This document shows, piece by piece, positions 41,644 to 50,435 of a DNA stretch of 64,000 nucleotides. This DNA comes from Caproicibacter sp002399225 (lineage in GTDB: Bacteria; Bacillota; Clostridia; Oscillospirales; Acutalibacteraceae): positions 1-64,000 of the forward strand of contig DAIOKN010000010.1 in NCBI GenBank assembly GCA_036756705.1, given 5' to 3'. The notes under the pieces are model-generated. The model searched no databases. It was not told the origin of the DNA and saw only the letters and a program-made list of their open reading frames with translations. The stretch's first letter is position 1; each line of letters opens with the position of its first letter. Position numbers and translations under genes: made by a program.

Positions 41644-42981
41644 TTATCCAATGCCTTTGTACACAATTCCGAGAATAAAAATCAAAATAGTCAGCGGCAC
41701 ATAAAGGTACCGGGCCGTTACGGAGTACAGCTTCGGAAGTCCCTTTTTCCTTCCGCAGTTCAGTTCCTCTTCAATTTTATTCTTGCCAAGCACATAGTAA
41801 ATGGAAACCGCGCCGAAGACCGCGCCGAACGGAACCACCAGAATCGTGATGAAATCCATGAAGTCTCCGACCGTCTGCGCATTTTCCAAAAAAATTCCGA
41901 TGGAAAACGAAAGCAGGACACTGAGCAGTACCGCTGCCTTTCGAGACATTTTCAACCTGTGCTGCAAACTCTCAATGACGGCTTCAAACATATTGATCAG
42001 CGAGGTAATGCCGGCGAGGAGCACGGAAAAAAAGAAAATGCACGCCAAAATTCTTCCTGGTGCGAGCCGCCTGAAAATGTCCGGAATCGCCAGGAACATC
42101 AGAGACGGTCCGGCCGACGGCTGAATCCCAAAAGAGAAAACCGCCGGCATGATGGCGAGGGCGGCAAGCAGGGCGGCCAGCGTGTCAAACAGAGCCGTCT
42201 GCAAAGACGCGTGGACAATGTCCTCTTTCCTTTCGAGGTAAGCGCCGTAAACAATCATGCCGGACCCGGTGATCGACAGAGAAAAAAATGCCTGCCCCAT
42301 TGCCATAACCCAAGTGTCAACGCGCGCCAGGGCCTCCCATTTCGGGATAAAAAGAAACCGATACCCCTTTGCCGCGCCCGGCAGAAAGAGAACCCAGACT
42401 GCCAGAAAGGCAAAAAGCAGAAAGAAAACTGGCATCATAACCTTACTGACTTTTTCAATCCTTGACACCGAATTGGTGAACAGGATGAGAAGGGTGATTC
42501 CCAAAACGGCGGCGTGCCAGCCAATGCTTCCAAAATTTTCCGTTGCCTGCGCAAAATAAACCGGGCTTGTGTTCCGGAACATCGCCCCGGTTGCGGACCC
42601 GGCCAGGTACCGCAGCACCCAGCCGATAATGATGGCGTAGCCGGTCGCGATGCCGAGAGACCCGATCAGCGGGATCCACCGGACGGCTTTCCCAAATTTC
42701 CAGCCTTTTGTATGTTTCCAGCAGACCTCGTAGGCGCCAAGCGTGCCGGTGCGCGCCATGCGCCCGATTCCGAATTCTGCGGGAAGGCCGACATAGCCGA
42801 ATAAAAGGACAAACAGCAGATAGGGAATTAAAAACGCCGCGCCGCCATACTGCCCCAGCCGGTAAGGGAACAGCCAAATGTTGCCCAGACCGACCGCCGA
42901 GCCGACACAAGCCACGACAAAGCCGAATTTACTGCTGAAGATCCCGTTTGCATGTTTTTCTGACAATCCGTTCTTTTCCAT
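41644..42981 (-). CDS. Neurotransmitter:sodium symporter family transporter
   Basis: The 445-residue membrane protein has about 11-12 membrane segments and the LeuT-type sodium-site motif 'FVVACVGSAVGLGNIWLFPY' (split here: GSAVGLGNIW, about 27-36) in the first helix, followed by 'NGGAAF'-like 'YGGAAFLIPY'. Such transporters import amino acids with Na+. It faces the serine/threonine island and is next to a LysR gene. Its substrate is probably a hydrophobic or aromatic amino acid, but this cannot be fixed from the sequence. Confidence 0.88.
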   Translation of the reverse strand: MEKNGLSEKHANGIFSSKFGFVVACVGSAVGLGNIWLFPYRLGQYGGAAFLIPYLLFVLLFGYVGLPAEFGIGRMARTGTLGAYEVCWKHTKGWKFGKAVRWIPLIGSLGIATGYAIIIGWVLRYLAGSATGAMFRNTSPVYFAQATENFGSIGWHAAVLGITLLILFTNSVSRIEKVSKVMMPVFFLLFAFLAVWVLFLPGAAKGYRFLFIPKWEALARVDTWVMAMGQAFFSLSITGSGMIVYGAYLERKEDIVHASLQTALFDTLAALLAALAIMPAVFSFGIQPSAGPSLMFLAIPDIFRRLAPGRILACIFFFSVLLAGITSLINMFEAVIESLQHRLKMSRKAAVLLSVLLSFSIGIFLENAQTVGDFMDFITILVVPFGAVFGAVSIYYVLGKNKIEEELNCGRKKGLPKLYSVTARYLYVPLTILIFILGIVYKGIG

Positions 42982-43004
42982 TCTTTTACCCTAATCCCTC
43001 TCCC

Positions 43005-43976
43005 TTAAATCGCGTTGCTGTGTTCCTTTATTATAGCATAATGGAAAAAATACTTACAGCCAGCGCTTTTCGGCAGAGCGTTTTTTCCCGGAACACCGAG
43101 GCGAAAATTGCGAAAGTATTTCTTGATTTCTTCGATCAGCTTTTTCAGGGCGGAAGATAAGTATTTATCCTTGTGATAAATAATACGGAACTGCCTGGAA
43201 AGCTTCATATCTTCAATCGGAATCTGCATCACGTCAGGCTTATCCAGAACCAGGGACTTCGAAAGGATGGAGACGCCCTGACCGGCGGCGACGATGTTGA
43301 TGATGGAGTCGGAGCTGTGGCAGACCCACTTTTTCACAATTGGGATCCCGTTCTTTTCAGTCAGGTTGATCAGAAAATCACGCGTGCCGGAGCCTTCTTC
43401 ACGCAGCACGCAGTCTGCGTTTTCCAGATCCGTCAGCCGCACTGATTTTCTGCCGGCGAACGGGTGGCTTTTTCCGCAGATCAGCACCATTTCATCCTCA
43501 TAAACCACTTGGGACACGATATCGCCGGAATGGACGTTTCCCTCAATCACCGCAATGTCCAGCGTGCCTGCGAGAATTTTGCGGATGATATCCTGAGAGT
43601 TGTCGATGTAGACGCGGACCCGGATTTTGGGATTGTCCCGTTCAAATTCGGAGACGAGGTTCGCAAAGAAGAAACTTCCCACCGTCAGAGAAGCCCCGAT
43701 GTGCAGGCAAAGCTGTTCGGAAGCGTGGTACAGAAAATGCTCCATATCTCTGAAGTTGGCGAGAATATAGCGCGCGTACTGTAAAAATTCCTGCCCTGTT
43801 TCCGTGATGTAAAGCTTTCGGTCCAGCCGTTCAAACAGCCGGACGTGGTAGGTTTCCTCAATCTGTGAAATGGCATGGCTGACGGTCGGCTGCGAAATGT
43901 ACAGTTTCCTTGCGGCGGTTCCCATCCGGCCGGATTCCGCCACGGTTACAAAAATTTCCAAATCACGGATGGTCAT
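43005..43976 (-). CDS. LysR-family transcriptional regulator
   Basis: The 323-residue protein starts with a LysR helix-turn-helix (about 1-60; 'FVTVAESGRMGTAARKLYISQPTVSHAISQIE' type) and has a LysR substrate-binding domain (about 90-295, with 'GASLTVGSFFFANLV' and 'LREEGSGTRDFL'). The sequence resembles selenium/sulfur-related CysB/CysL-like regulators. It is divergent from asrABC and likely regulates sulfite reductase. It could alternatively regulate the co-directional NSS gene. Confidence 0.85.
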   Translation of the reverse strand: MTIRDLEIFVTVAESGRMGTAARKLYISQPTVSHAISQIEETYHVRLFERLDRKLYITETGQEFLQYARYILANFRDMEHFLYHASEQLCLHIGASLTVGSFFFANLVSEFERDNPKIRVRVYIDNSQDIIRKILAGTLDIAVIEGNVHSGDIVSQVVYEDEMVLICGKSHPFAGRKSVRLTDLENADCVLREEGSGTRDFLINLTEKNGIPIVKKWVCHSSDSIINIVAAGQGVSILSKSLVLDKPDVMQIPIEDMKLSRQFRIIYHKDKYLSSALKKLIEEIKKYFRNFRLGVPGKNALPKSAGCKYFFHYAIIKEHSNAI

Positions 43977-44035
43977 TCGGTTTTCCCTCGTTTCTGCATA
44001 GATAAAAAAACATGAAATTATATTTATTTTAGCAT

Positions 44036-44064
44036 TTTACAAAACAATACGCAAGCGATATAAT
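44036..44064 (+). promoter_or_regulatory. Promoter of asrABC
   Basis: TTTACA, exactly 17 bases and TATAAT, about 90 bases before asrA. The AT-rich sequence 43995-44040 just upstream is a likely LysR binding region. Confidence 0.7.
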
Positions 44065-44151
44065 CGAGAAGAATAAAGGACGGGAGATTTTTTCCGGCAG
44101 CTTTTGCGAAAGAATCCCAAGTTTCCGCAAAGAAGAAAGGAAGGGCTTGCA

Positions 44152-45207
44152 TTGAATCAAGCAAAGACTTATCTGCTCACGCCAGAAGCCTGCGATCAGC
44201 TTTTTGCCAGGCTTGAGGAGCGGTTTGATCTGTACGCTCCGGTCCGAGTGCCGGCCGGCGGGCGTTACGCGCAGACGGATTCCATTCTGTACCGGCAGAT
44301 ACATAAATACAGCGAGATTGAATTTCGGGAACGATCCACTTATCCGATGAAAGAGGTCCTGACGCCGATCACCCAGACGCTGTTCTATTTCACGGAGGAC
44401 GAGTACCGGGAGAGCAAGGGGCCGAAAAAGGATATGCTCGTGTTCGGCAGGGCCTGTGACCTTAACTCGATTAAGATTCAGGATCAGATGTATCTGAAAA
44501 ACGGGGACGTGGAGGATTATTTCTACAAACGGGTCCGGGATCGGGTCAAGTTTGTCCTGATGGAATGCACGACCCAGTTTGACGGCTGCTTCTGCTGCAG
44601 CGTAGGCGCCAATCAAACGGATCTTCACTCCCTTGCGGCGTCGTTCCGGGAAGACGGAGTCTATTTTGAAGTGCGTGACAAAGAGTTTGAAGAGTATTTC
44701 CGCGGGGCCGAACCGTCGGATTATGAGATCCGCTTTCCGCAGGAAAATGAGATGAAGGTCAAATACCCCGTGATCGACAGCCTCGACCTTGCCAATAAAA
44801 TCAAAGGACACCCGATGTGGAAAGAATTCGATGAACGCTGCATCGGCTGCGGTTCCTGCACGGTTGCCTGCAGCACCTGCACCTGCTTTGAAACGACGGA
44901 TCTCGTTTACACGCAGAACGCGCATGTCGGCGAGCGCAGAAGGACCTGCTCCTCCTGCATGGTAGATGGATTTGACCGCGTGGCCGGAGGCGCCAGCTTC
45001 CGGAAGACGACGGCGGAAAAGTACCGCTACAAGATTTTGCACAAGGTCTACGGGTACGACGCCAGATTCCATCAGGGGCCGATGTGCGTCGGCTGCGGAA
45101 GGTGCTCGGCGCGGTGCCCTCAGCTGATCAGCTATCCGGAAACGCTCAACAAGCTTTCCAAAGCCATTGAAGAAATCAAACAGGAAGAAGGTGCCCGCAA
45201 TGGTTGA
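44152..45207 (+). CDS. asrA: Anaerobic sulfite reductase subunit A
   Basis: This is the ferredoxin-like electron-transfer subunit of the siroheme sulfite reductase that makes sulfide in anaerobes. The 351-residue sequence has two ferredoxin-type cluster motifs: 'CIGCGSCTVACSTCTC' (about 225-240) with 'CSSCM', and 'CVGCGRCSARCPQ' (about 308-320). The start chosen is TTG at 44152, about eight bases after GGAAGG, rather than an ATG at 44104. It overlaps asrB by eight bases. Confidence 0.93.
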   Translation: MNQAKTYLLTPEACDQLFARLEERFDLYAPVRVPAGGRYAQTDSILYRQIHKYSEIEFRERSTYPMKEVLTPITQTLFYFTEDEYRESKGPKKDMLVFGRACDLNSIKIQDQMYLKNGDVEDYFYKRVRDRVKFVLMECTTQFDGCFCCSVGANQTDLHSLAASFREDGVYFEVRDKEFEEYFRGAEPSDYEIRFPQENEMKVKYPVIDSLDLANKIKGHPMWKEFDERCIGCGSCTVACSTCTCFETTDLVYTQNAHVGERRRTCSSCMVDGFDRVAGGASFRKTTAEKYRYKILHKVYGYDARFHQGPMCVGCGRCSARCPQLISYPETLNKLSKAIEEIKQEEGARNG

Positions 45208-46000
45208 AAATCCGGTCAGGCCGCGGGCGGCCAAAATTCTCGGAATTTTTCCGCAGGCGGAAAAAGAGTGGACGTTCCGCGTGGAAAACTCCGCGCCGGT
45301 GCGCCACGGTCAGTTTATGCAGCTTTCTATTCCGAGAGTCGGGGAGGCCCCGATTTCCATCAGCGGATTCGGGGACGGGTATGTGGATTTCACCATCCGG
45401 AAAGTCGGCAAGGTAACCGATGAGCTGTTTGCCCTAAAGAAAGGGGATATCATTTTTCTGCGCGGCTGCTACGGAAACGGCTGGCCCGTGGAAAAGATGA
45501 AAGGCAAAAATATTGTGGTGGTGGCCGGCGGGACCGGCGTCTCCCCCGTCAAAAGCCTTATCAACATGTTTTATAAAGATCCGGACTATGCCAAGGAGAT
45601 CTATCTGATTCTCGGGTTTAAAAATTCCAAGAGTATTCTGTTTGCCGACGAGCTGAAACAGTGGAAAGCCGCCGAGCATTTTCATACGTTCTACACCCTT
45701 GACAATGAAGACTGTCCCGGCTGGAACAAGGGCCTTGTCACCGGGTTTATCGGAAAGATTCCGTTTGATTCGTTCGACGGAAATTATGAATGTATCGTAG
45801 TCGGACCGCCCGTCATGATGAAATTTTCGGGCGCGGAACTGCTGAAAAACAATGTGCCGGAGGAAAAGATCTGGATGTCCTTTGAGAGAAAGATGTCCTG
45901 CGCCATTGGAAAATGCGGTCACTGCCGCATCGATGAGACCTATGTCTGCCTGGACGGCCCGATCTTTAATTATACGATCGGCAAAAAGCTTGTGGATTAG
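45200..46000 (+). CDS. asrB: Anaerobic sulfite reductase subunit B
   Basis: This is the flavin/NADH-oxidising subunit passing electrons to AsrA and AsrC. The 266 residues form a ferredoxin-NADP reductase-like fold: an FAD part (about 15-95), an NAD part starting 'IVVVAGGTGVSPVKSL' (about 103-118) and a C-terminal [2Fe-2S] motif 'MSCAIGKCGHCRI...C' (about 232-250). The start overlaps the asrA stop (ATGGTTGA). A longer start at 45167 inside asrA is unlikely. Confidence 0.93.
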   Translation: MVENPVRPRAAKILGIFPQAEKEWTFRVENSAPVRHGQFMQLSIPRVGEAPISISGFGDGYVDFTIRKVGKVTDELFALKKGDIIFLRGCYGNGWPVEKMKGKNIVVVAGGTGVSPVKSLINMFYKDPDYAKEIYLILGFKNSKSILFADELKQWKAAEHFHTFYTLDNEDCPGWNKGLVTGFIGKIPFDSFDGNYECIVVGPPVMMKFSGAELLKNNVPEEKIWMSFERKMSCAIGKCGHCRIDETYVCLDGPIFNYTIGKKLVD

Positions 46001-46012
46001 GAGGGAATTTCG

Positions 46013-47035
46013 TTGGAAGATTGCAATGTGAAAAAACTGCAGAACAACTGTTTTCGGCAGTCGAAAGTTCCCGGTGAATTCATGCTACAGCTGCGTGTGC
46101 CGGGCGCGGTGATCGATGCCAAATGGCTGGATGTGATCCAGCATGTATGCAAGACTTGGGGCGACGGGACTTTCCACCTGGGCCTGCGCCAAACGCTCAA
46201 CGCGCCGGGCATCAAGGCGAAAGATATTCCCGCCGTGGATGCCTATATTCAGCCCTATCTGCAGGAAATCGAGTGTAAAGAATGCGGAGTGGACATGGAG
46301 ACCAAGGCCGGTTACCCTTACATCGCGCCGCGGAATATCATGGCATGCATCGGCGGTGTCCACTGCATCAAGGCCAATGTCAACACGCAGCGGCTGGCCC
46401 GGAAGCTGGAAAAGATTATTTATCCCAATCCGTACCACATCAAAATTTCCATTTCCGGCTGCCCGAACGACTGCGGCAAGGCGCACTTTCAGGATTTCGG
46501 CATCATCGGCTGCACCAAGCCGATTTACGACATCGACCGTTGCATCGGCTGCGGCGCCTGTGTGCGGAAGTGTGAAAAGGCCGCCACGCGGGTGCTTTCG
46601 CTGAACAGCCGGAACAAAGTGGAAAAGGACACCTGCTGCTGCGTCGGCTGCGGGGAATGTGTAGTAGCCTGTCCTACGGGCGCATGGAGAAGGCCGGACA
46701 AGGACTTTTATAAAATTATCGTCGGCGGACGAACCGGCAAGCAGTACCCGCGCATGGGCAAGATGTTTGCAAACTGGCTGACGGAAGACAGCGTTCTGGC
46801 CATTATAAAAAACTGGCCCAAGTTTTCCGACTGGGTCTTGGGCGGCAAGCCGGTCTACATCCACGGCGGCCACCTGATCGACCGCGCGGGGTACCAGCGC
46901 TTTAAGGAATTTATGCTGGACGGGGTCAAGCTGAACCCGGAGGCGATGATCGCGGAAAGCATTAACTGGACGGAGACGGAATACCGCAGCAATATTCATG
47001 TCAAACCGCTCAGCAAGCATGTGAACGTCAAGTAA
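46013..47035 (+). CDS. asrC: Anaerobic sulfite reductase subunit C (siroheme subunit)
   Basis: This is the catalytic subunit that reduces sulfite to sulfide at a siroheme-[4Fe-4S] centre. The 340 residues hold the sirohaem ligand region 'ACIGGVHCIKAN' (about 112-123) and 'ISGCPNDCGK' (about 149-158), then two ferredoxin motifs 'CIGCGACVRKCEK' and 'CVGCGECVVACPTG'. Start TTG after GGAGGG. Twelve bases separate it from asrB. Confidence 0.94.
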   Translation: MEDCNVKKLQNNCFRQSKVPGEFMLQLRVPGAVIDAKWLDVIQHVCKTWGDGTFHLGLRQTLNAPGIKAKDIPAVDAYIQPYLQEIECKECGVDMETKAGYPYIAPRNIMACIGGVHCIKANVNTQRLARKLEKIIYPNPYHIKISISGCPNDCGKAHFQDFGIIGCTKPIYDIDRCIGCGACVRKCEKAATRVLSLNSRNKVEKDTCCCVGCGECVVACPTGAWRRPDKDFYKIIVGGRTGKQYPRMGKMFANWLTEDSVLAIIKNWPKFSDWVLGGKPVYIHGGHLIDRAGYQRFKEFMLDGVKLNPEAMIAESINWTETEYRSNIHVKPLSKHVNVK

Positions 47036-47105
47036 ATCATAAAAGTTTTCTGACGGCGGTCCACCTTGCGGTGCCCGCCGCCTGTGGAGAAAGGGCGTTT
47101 TTAAC

Positions 47106-47750
47106 ATGGGTTTTTTCCCGCTTTTTATGGACCTTTCCGGTAAAGAAGCTTTAATGGTGGGCGGCGGACCGGCCGCGGAGCGGAAAGTGAAAACGCTGCT
47201 GGAGTTCGGGGCTTCCGTCCGGCTGGTCAGCCCCCAGGCAACGCCGGAACTTCTCCGCCTGGCCGCTGTGGGAGCCCTTCAGTACCGGAAACGGGAGTAC
47301 GGGCGGGGCGACTTGGAGTCTGTCTCTCTGGCTGTGGCCGCCGTGCGGAATCGGGAGGTCGGCCGCGCGGTTTACCGGGACGCCGCCGCCCGCTCGGTTC
47401 CGGTCAATGTGGTCGATATGCCGGAGTTTTGCACGTTCTTTTTCCCGGCGGTTGTCAAGCGGGGGGATCTTGTCATCGGCGTCACAACCTCCGGCAGCTA
47501 CCCCGCGTTTTCCCGGTATGCCCGGGAAAAGCTGGAGGCGCTTTTCCCGGAATGCTGCGGGGAGATGCTGCGGGTTCTGAAGGAAGACCGCCGCAAGGTC
47601 CGCAGGGAAATCAAAGATCCGGCGCTGCGGAAAAAAGTTTTGGAAGAGCTTTTGGAAATGGCGGTCCGAGCGGAGTCGGAAAGCGAGAGCCTGACTGTCT
47701 GCCGCGGACCGGGAGAAGGCGCGGCCCACGCTGCTTTTCGCCGGCGCTGA
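47106..47750 (+). CDS. Precorrin-2 dehydrogenase (siroheme synthase, CysG N-terminal type)
   Basis: It oxidises precorrin-2 to sirohydrochlorin with NAD+ on the way to siroheme, the cofactor of AsrC encoded just upstream. The 214 residues start 'FFPLFMDLSGKEALMVGGGPAAERKVKTLLEFGA' (quoted only to show the GGGPAAERK Rossmann motif, about 19-27) and include 'VIGVTTSGSYPAFSRYAREKLE'-type residues. The uroporphyrinogen methyltransferase half is not present, so SirA/CobA must be encoded elsewhere. A GC-rich hairpin lies in the 70-base gap after asrC. Confidence 0.88.
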   Translation: MGFFPLFMDLSGKEALMVGGGPAAERKVKTLLEFGASVRLVSPQATPELLRLAAVGALQYRKREYGRGDLESVSLAVAAVRNREVGRAVYRDAAARSVPVNVVDMPEFCTFFFPAVVKRGDLVIGVTTSGSYPAFSRYAREKLEALFPECCGEMLRVLKEDRRKVRREIKDPALRKKVLEELLEMAVRAESESESLTVCRGPGEGAAHAAFRRR

Positions 47751-47757
47751 GACCTTT

Positions 47758-47786
47758 TTGACTTTTCTGTTGAATCATGTTATAAT
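47758..47786 (+). promoter_or_regulatory. Strong promoter of the hydE/nitrogenase-like cluster
   Basis: TTGACT, exactly 17 bases and a perfect TATAAT. Transcription should begin near 47793, about 185 bases before hydE. Confidence 0.8.
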
Positions 47787-47792
47787 TGTTAA

Positions 47793-47912
47793 AAATTTAT
47801 CGGATGCTTCCGCGCATCGCTGCCGGAGACATCCAAGCTGAACCGTACCTGACCGCAAGGTGTTTCCGAGCGGAAAGCGAGCGTTCCGGTAGAATTTGAC
47901 TGTTGCCGACAC
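47793..47912 (+). ncRNA. Structured leader RNA, candidate riboswitch of unknown class
   Basis: The leader folds into GGATG...CATCC with an inner CTTCCG/CGGAG stem (about 47802-47836). A junction closed by ACCG/CGGT (about 47843-47890) carries hairpins ACCT...AGGT and TTTCC-GAGC-GGAAA. It stands between a strong promoter and an intrinsic terminator that precedes hydE. That arrangement is typical of ligand-controlled attenuation. I could not match it to cobalamin, THF, ZTP, SAM, TPP, NiCo, T-box or Moco consensus elements. Confidence 0.55.
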
Positions 47913-47954
47913 GGCTCCTTTTCGCCCAAAATGGGAAAAGGAGTCTTTTATTTT
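47913..47954 (+). terminator. Leader terminator upstream of hydE
   Basis: GGCTCCTTTT..CCC (47913-47927) pairs with GGG-AAAAGGAGTC (47933-47945) around AAAAT and is followed by a TTTTATTTT tract, 25 bases before hydE. It would stop transcription before the gene unless the leader blocks it. Confidence 0.8.
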
Positions 47955-47978
47955 GCCAAATGGAGGGGGACGCCGCTG

Positions 47979-49085
47979 ATGATTGACAAGAAAGATCCGG
48001 CCGGAGTTTCAAAGCTGCTGAATACCGCCGGGCAGGGCGAAATGGAAAAAATTCTCCGGCATTTTCTGGAAGAAGCCGGTGCGGAAGAGCTTTCTGCCCT
48101 CGCGTCCTGCGCGGAACGGCTCCGGGAGCGGTATTACGGAAAGAAAATCTTTTTCCGCGGCCTGATTGAGTTTTCCAGCTACTGCAAAAATAACTGCTAT
48201 TACTGCGGCCTTCAGCGGGGAAACCGGAAGGCGCGGCGGTACCGGCTGAGTGAGGAAGAAATTCTGGGCTGCTGCGCCGCCGGGCACCGGCTCGGGTTCC
48301 GCACCTTTGTGCTTCAGAGCGGCGAAGACCCGTTCTTTACCGACGAACGTCTCTGCCGCATGGTAGAGAAAATTAAAAAGCGTTTCCCCGACAGCGCGGT
48401 GACCCTTTCGGTCGGGGAGCGGAACCGTGATTCTTACCGGCAACTTTATGAGGCGGGGGCCGACCGGTATCTTCTGCGCCATGAGACGGCGGACGAGGCA
48501 CATTACCGGAAGCTGCACGACCCGGAAATGAGCCTGAAAAACCGCATGCAGTGCCTTTGGAACCTCAAAGAAATCGGCTACCAGGCCGGAGCCGGGTTTA
48601 TGGTGGATTCCCCTTACCAGACTTACCGGACGCTGGCGGAAGATTTTCTGTTCCTGCGCAGGCTTCAGCCGGAAATGGTCGGGATCGGCCCGTTTATCCC
48701 GCACAAGGACACCCGGTTCGCAAATTATTACAAGCCCGGAGCCGAGCGCACCGTTATCCTGCTGGCACTTCTCCGGTGTCTGCTGCCGAAAGTCTTGCTG
48801 CCAGCCACGACCGCGCTCGGCACGATTGACCCGTTCGGCCGGGAGAAAGGATTCCGCGCCGGTGCCAATGTGGTCATGCCGAACCTTTCTCCGCGGGAAC
48901 ACCGGAAAGACTACAGCCTGTACGACAATAAGATCTGCACGGGCGAAGAGGCCGCGGAGTGCTGCGGCTGTCTGGCAGGCCGAATCCGAAGCGCCGGCTT
49001 TGTTCCGGATTTTTCACGGGGCGACCATGTGGACTGGCACCGGAAGCCGCTGCGCGCGCCGGGGACGGCCGTTTCCGCGGGCTGA
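47979..49085 (+). CDS. hydE: [FeFe]-hydrogenase maturase HydE (radical SAM)
   Basis: HydE is a radical SAM enzyme that acts on the organometallic iron-cysteine intermediate during H-cluster synthesis. The 368-residue protein has the radical SAM cluster motif C69-x3-C73-x2-C76 and the HydE hallmarks 'VLQSGEDP', 'RYLLRHETA', 'MVGIGPFIPHKDT', 'PATTALGT' and 'ANVVMPNLSP'. The start at 47979 follows GGAGGGGG. It begins a cluster that lacks HydG and any hydrogenase. It may serve hydrogenase or supply a related cofactor to the nitrogenase-like proteins downstream. Confidence 0.9.
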   Translation: MIDKKDPAGVSKLLNTAGQGEMEKILRHFLEEAGAEELSALASCAERLRERYYGKKIFFRGLIEFSSYCKNNCYYCGLQRGNRKARRYRLSEEEILGCCAAGHRLGFRTFVLQSGEDPFFTDERLCRMVEKIKKRFPDSAVTLSVGERNRDSYRQLYEAGADRYLLRHETADEAHYRKLHDPEMSLKNRMQCLWNLKEIGYQAGAGFMVDSPYQTYRTLAEDFLFLRRLQPEMVGIGPFIPHKDTRFANYYKPGAERTVILLALLRCLLPKVLLPATTALGTIDPFGREKGFRAGANVVMPNLSPREHRKDYSLYDNKICTGEEAAECCGCLAGRIRSAGFVPDFSRGDHVDWHRKPLRAPGTAVSAG

Positions 49086-49161
49086 GCGCCCACCGCTTTC
49101 GTGAGAGGCGGGGACGGTACGGGACTCTATAGGTTCTATTTTTTAACTGGGAGGAAAAACT

Positions 49162-49419
49162 TTGCAGACCAGAGTGGCTATTATCGGCATTATCGTTCAA
49201 AATGAAAATTCCGTGAAGGAACTGAATTCGCTGCTGCACGAATATGGGAAGCATATCATCGGGCGTATGGGAATTCCTTACCGCAAAAAGCAGATCAACA
49301 TCATCAGCATTGCCATCGACGCGCCTCAGGATGTCATCAGCGCTCTTTCCGGAAAAATCGGAAAGCTTCCCGGGGTCAGCGCAAAGACCGCCTATTCGGG
49401 AGTGATTACGGAAGAATGA
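49162..49419 (+). CDS. TM1266-type iron-only hydrogenase system regulator
   Basis: This 85-residue ACT/NikR-C-like domain protein belongs to the TM1266 family usually found with hydEFG. Recognisable segments are 'VAIIGIIVQN', 'LLHEYGKHIIGRMGIPY' and 'LPGVSAKTAYSG'. It has no DNA-binding part, so it may act as a small ligand sensor or regulate a partner protein. TTG start after GGGAGGA. It overlaps the permease gene by four bases. A second copy of the domain is fused to the ABC ATPase two genes downstream. Confidence 0.9.
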   Translation: MQTRVAIIGIIVQNENSVKELNSLLHEYGKHIIGRMGIPYRKKQINIISIAIDAPQDVISALSGKIGKLPGVSAKTAYSGVITEE

Positions 49420-50435
49420 AAGAAATAGATGCGATGGGCGGCCTTTCCTGGCGGGACCGCGCGGTGCTGATTGCTCTGCCCGTCCTTGCGGTCTTTGCAA
49501 CCATGGCGGTCGGGAGGATGAGTCTGCCGCCTGCCGAGGTGCTGAAAGCGGTGATCGGGCGCCTGACCGGCTCGGCCGCAGTCAGCCCGCAGGAAACCAC
49601 CGTCGTTTTTTCGATCCGCCTGCCGCGGATTCTGCTGGCCCTTTTGGTGGGGGCCGGTCTTTCCGTTGCGGGATGCGCCTTTCAAAGCCTGTTTTCCAAT
49701 CCCCTCGCCACGCCGGACACGCTCGGCGTGGCCTCCGGGGCAAGCTTCGGCGCGGCGGTGGCGCTTCTGCTTGGATTTCATCTGGTCGGCGTGCAGGTCC
49801 TGGCATTTGCCTGCGGCGTGGCCGCCGTTCTGCTCACCTGGATTTCCAGCGCAGGAAAGGGCGGCATCAACACCATGATTCTGGCGGGCATTATGGTCGG
49901 CTCGCTGTTTTCGGCGCTGGTGTCTCTTGTAAAGTTCACCGCGGACACGGAATCCCAGCTCCCCGCGATCACCTACTGGCTGATGGGCAGCCTCAATTCC
50001 GCGGGGTACGGGCCGCTTGCGCTCGGCGCGCCGCCGATTTTGGCGGGTATTTTGATCTTATACCTGCTCCGCTGGCGGATGAACATCCTGCCGCTGCCCG
50101 ACGATGACGCGCGGGCGCTCGGAACCAATCTGCACCTGCTGCGTGCCCTGACGGTCGTCTGCGCGACGGCAATCACCGCCTCGTGCGTGTCCATGTGCGG
50201 TCAGGTCGGCTGGGTGGGGCTTCTGGTTCCGCATCTCTGCCGAATGAAGTTCGGCAGCAACCATATGGCGCTGATTCCGGCCTCCGTCTGCGTCGGCGCG
50301 ACTTTTATGGTGCTGGTCGACACAGTAGCCCGCAGCGCCACTTCGTCGGAGATCCCGGTCTCGATTCTGACCGCGATGATCGGCGCGCCGTTCTTTATCG
50401 TGCTGATGCGCCGCACCCAGGGGTGGCGGCTATGA
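49416..50435 (+). CDS. ABC transporter permease, FecCD/BtuC family
   Basis: The 339-residue membrane protein has about nine to ten membrane segments and family motifs 'IRLPRILLALLVGAGLSVAGCAFQSLFSNPLATPDTLGVASGASFGA' (only its core RLPR, AGC.FQ..F.NPLA.P..LG noted) and 'GQVGWVGLLVPHLCR' (about 258-272). FecCD permeases import siderophores, haem, cobalamin or other metal complexes. The gene is coupled to the neighbours by four-base overlaps on both sides. Confidence 0.92.
   Translation: MKEIDAMGGLSWRDRAVLIALPVLAVFATMAVGRMSLPPAEVLKAVIGRLTGSAAVSPQETTVVFSIRLPRILLALLVGAGLSVAGCAFQSLFSNPLATPDTLGVASGASFGAAVALLLGFHLVGVQVLAFACGVAAVLLTWISSAGKGGINTMILAGIMVGSLFSALVSLVKFTADTESQLPAITYWLMGSLNSAGYGPLALGAPPILAGILILYLLRWRMNILPLPDDDARALGTNLHLLRALTVVCATAITASCVSMCGQVGWVGLLVPHLCRMKFGSNHMALIPASVCVGATFMVLVDTVARSATSSEIPVSILTAMIGAPFFIVLMRRTQGWRL

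Noticed and set aside
47793..47954. Known riboswitch classes or T-box for the hydE leader
   Set aside because: No B12 box, THF, ZTP, SAM, TPP, NiCo, glycine or T-box motif is present. A Moco-type element was considered, but the conserved segments do not line up.
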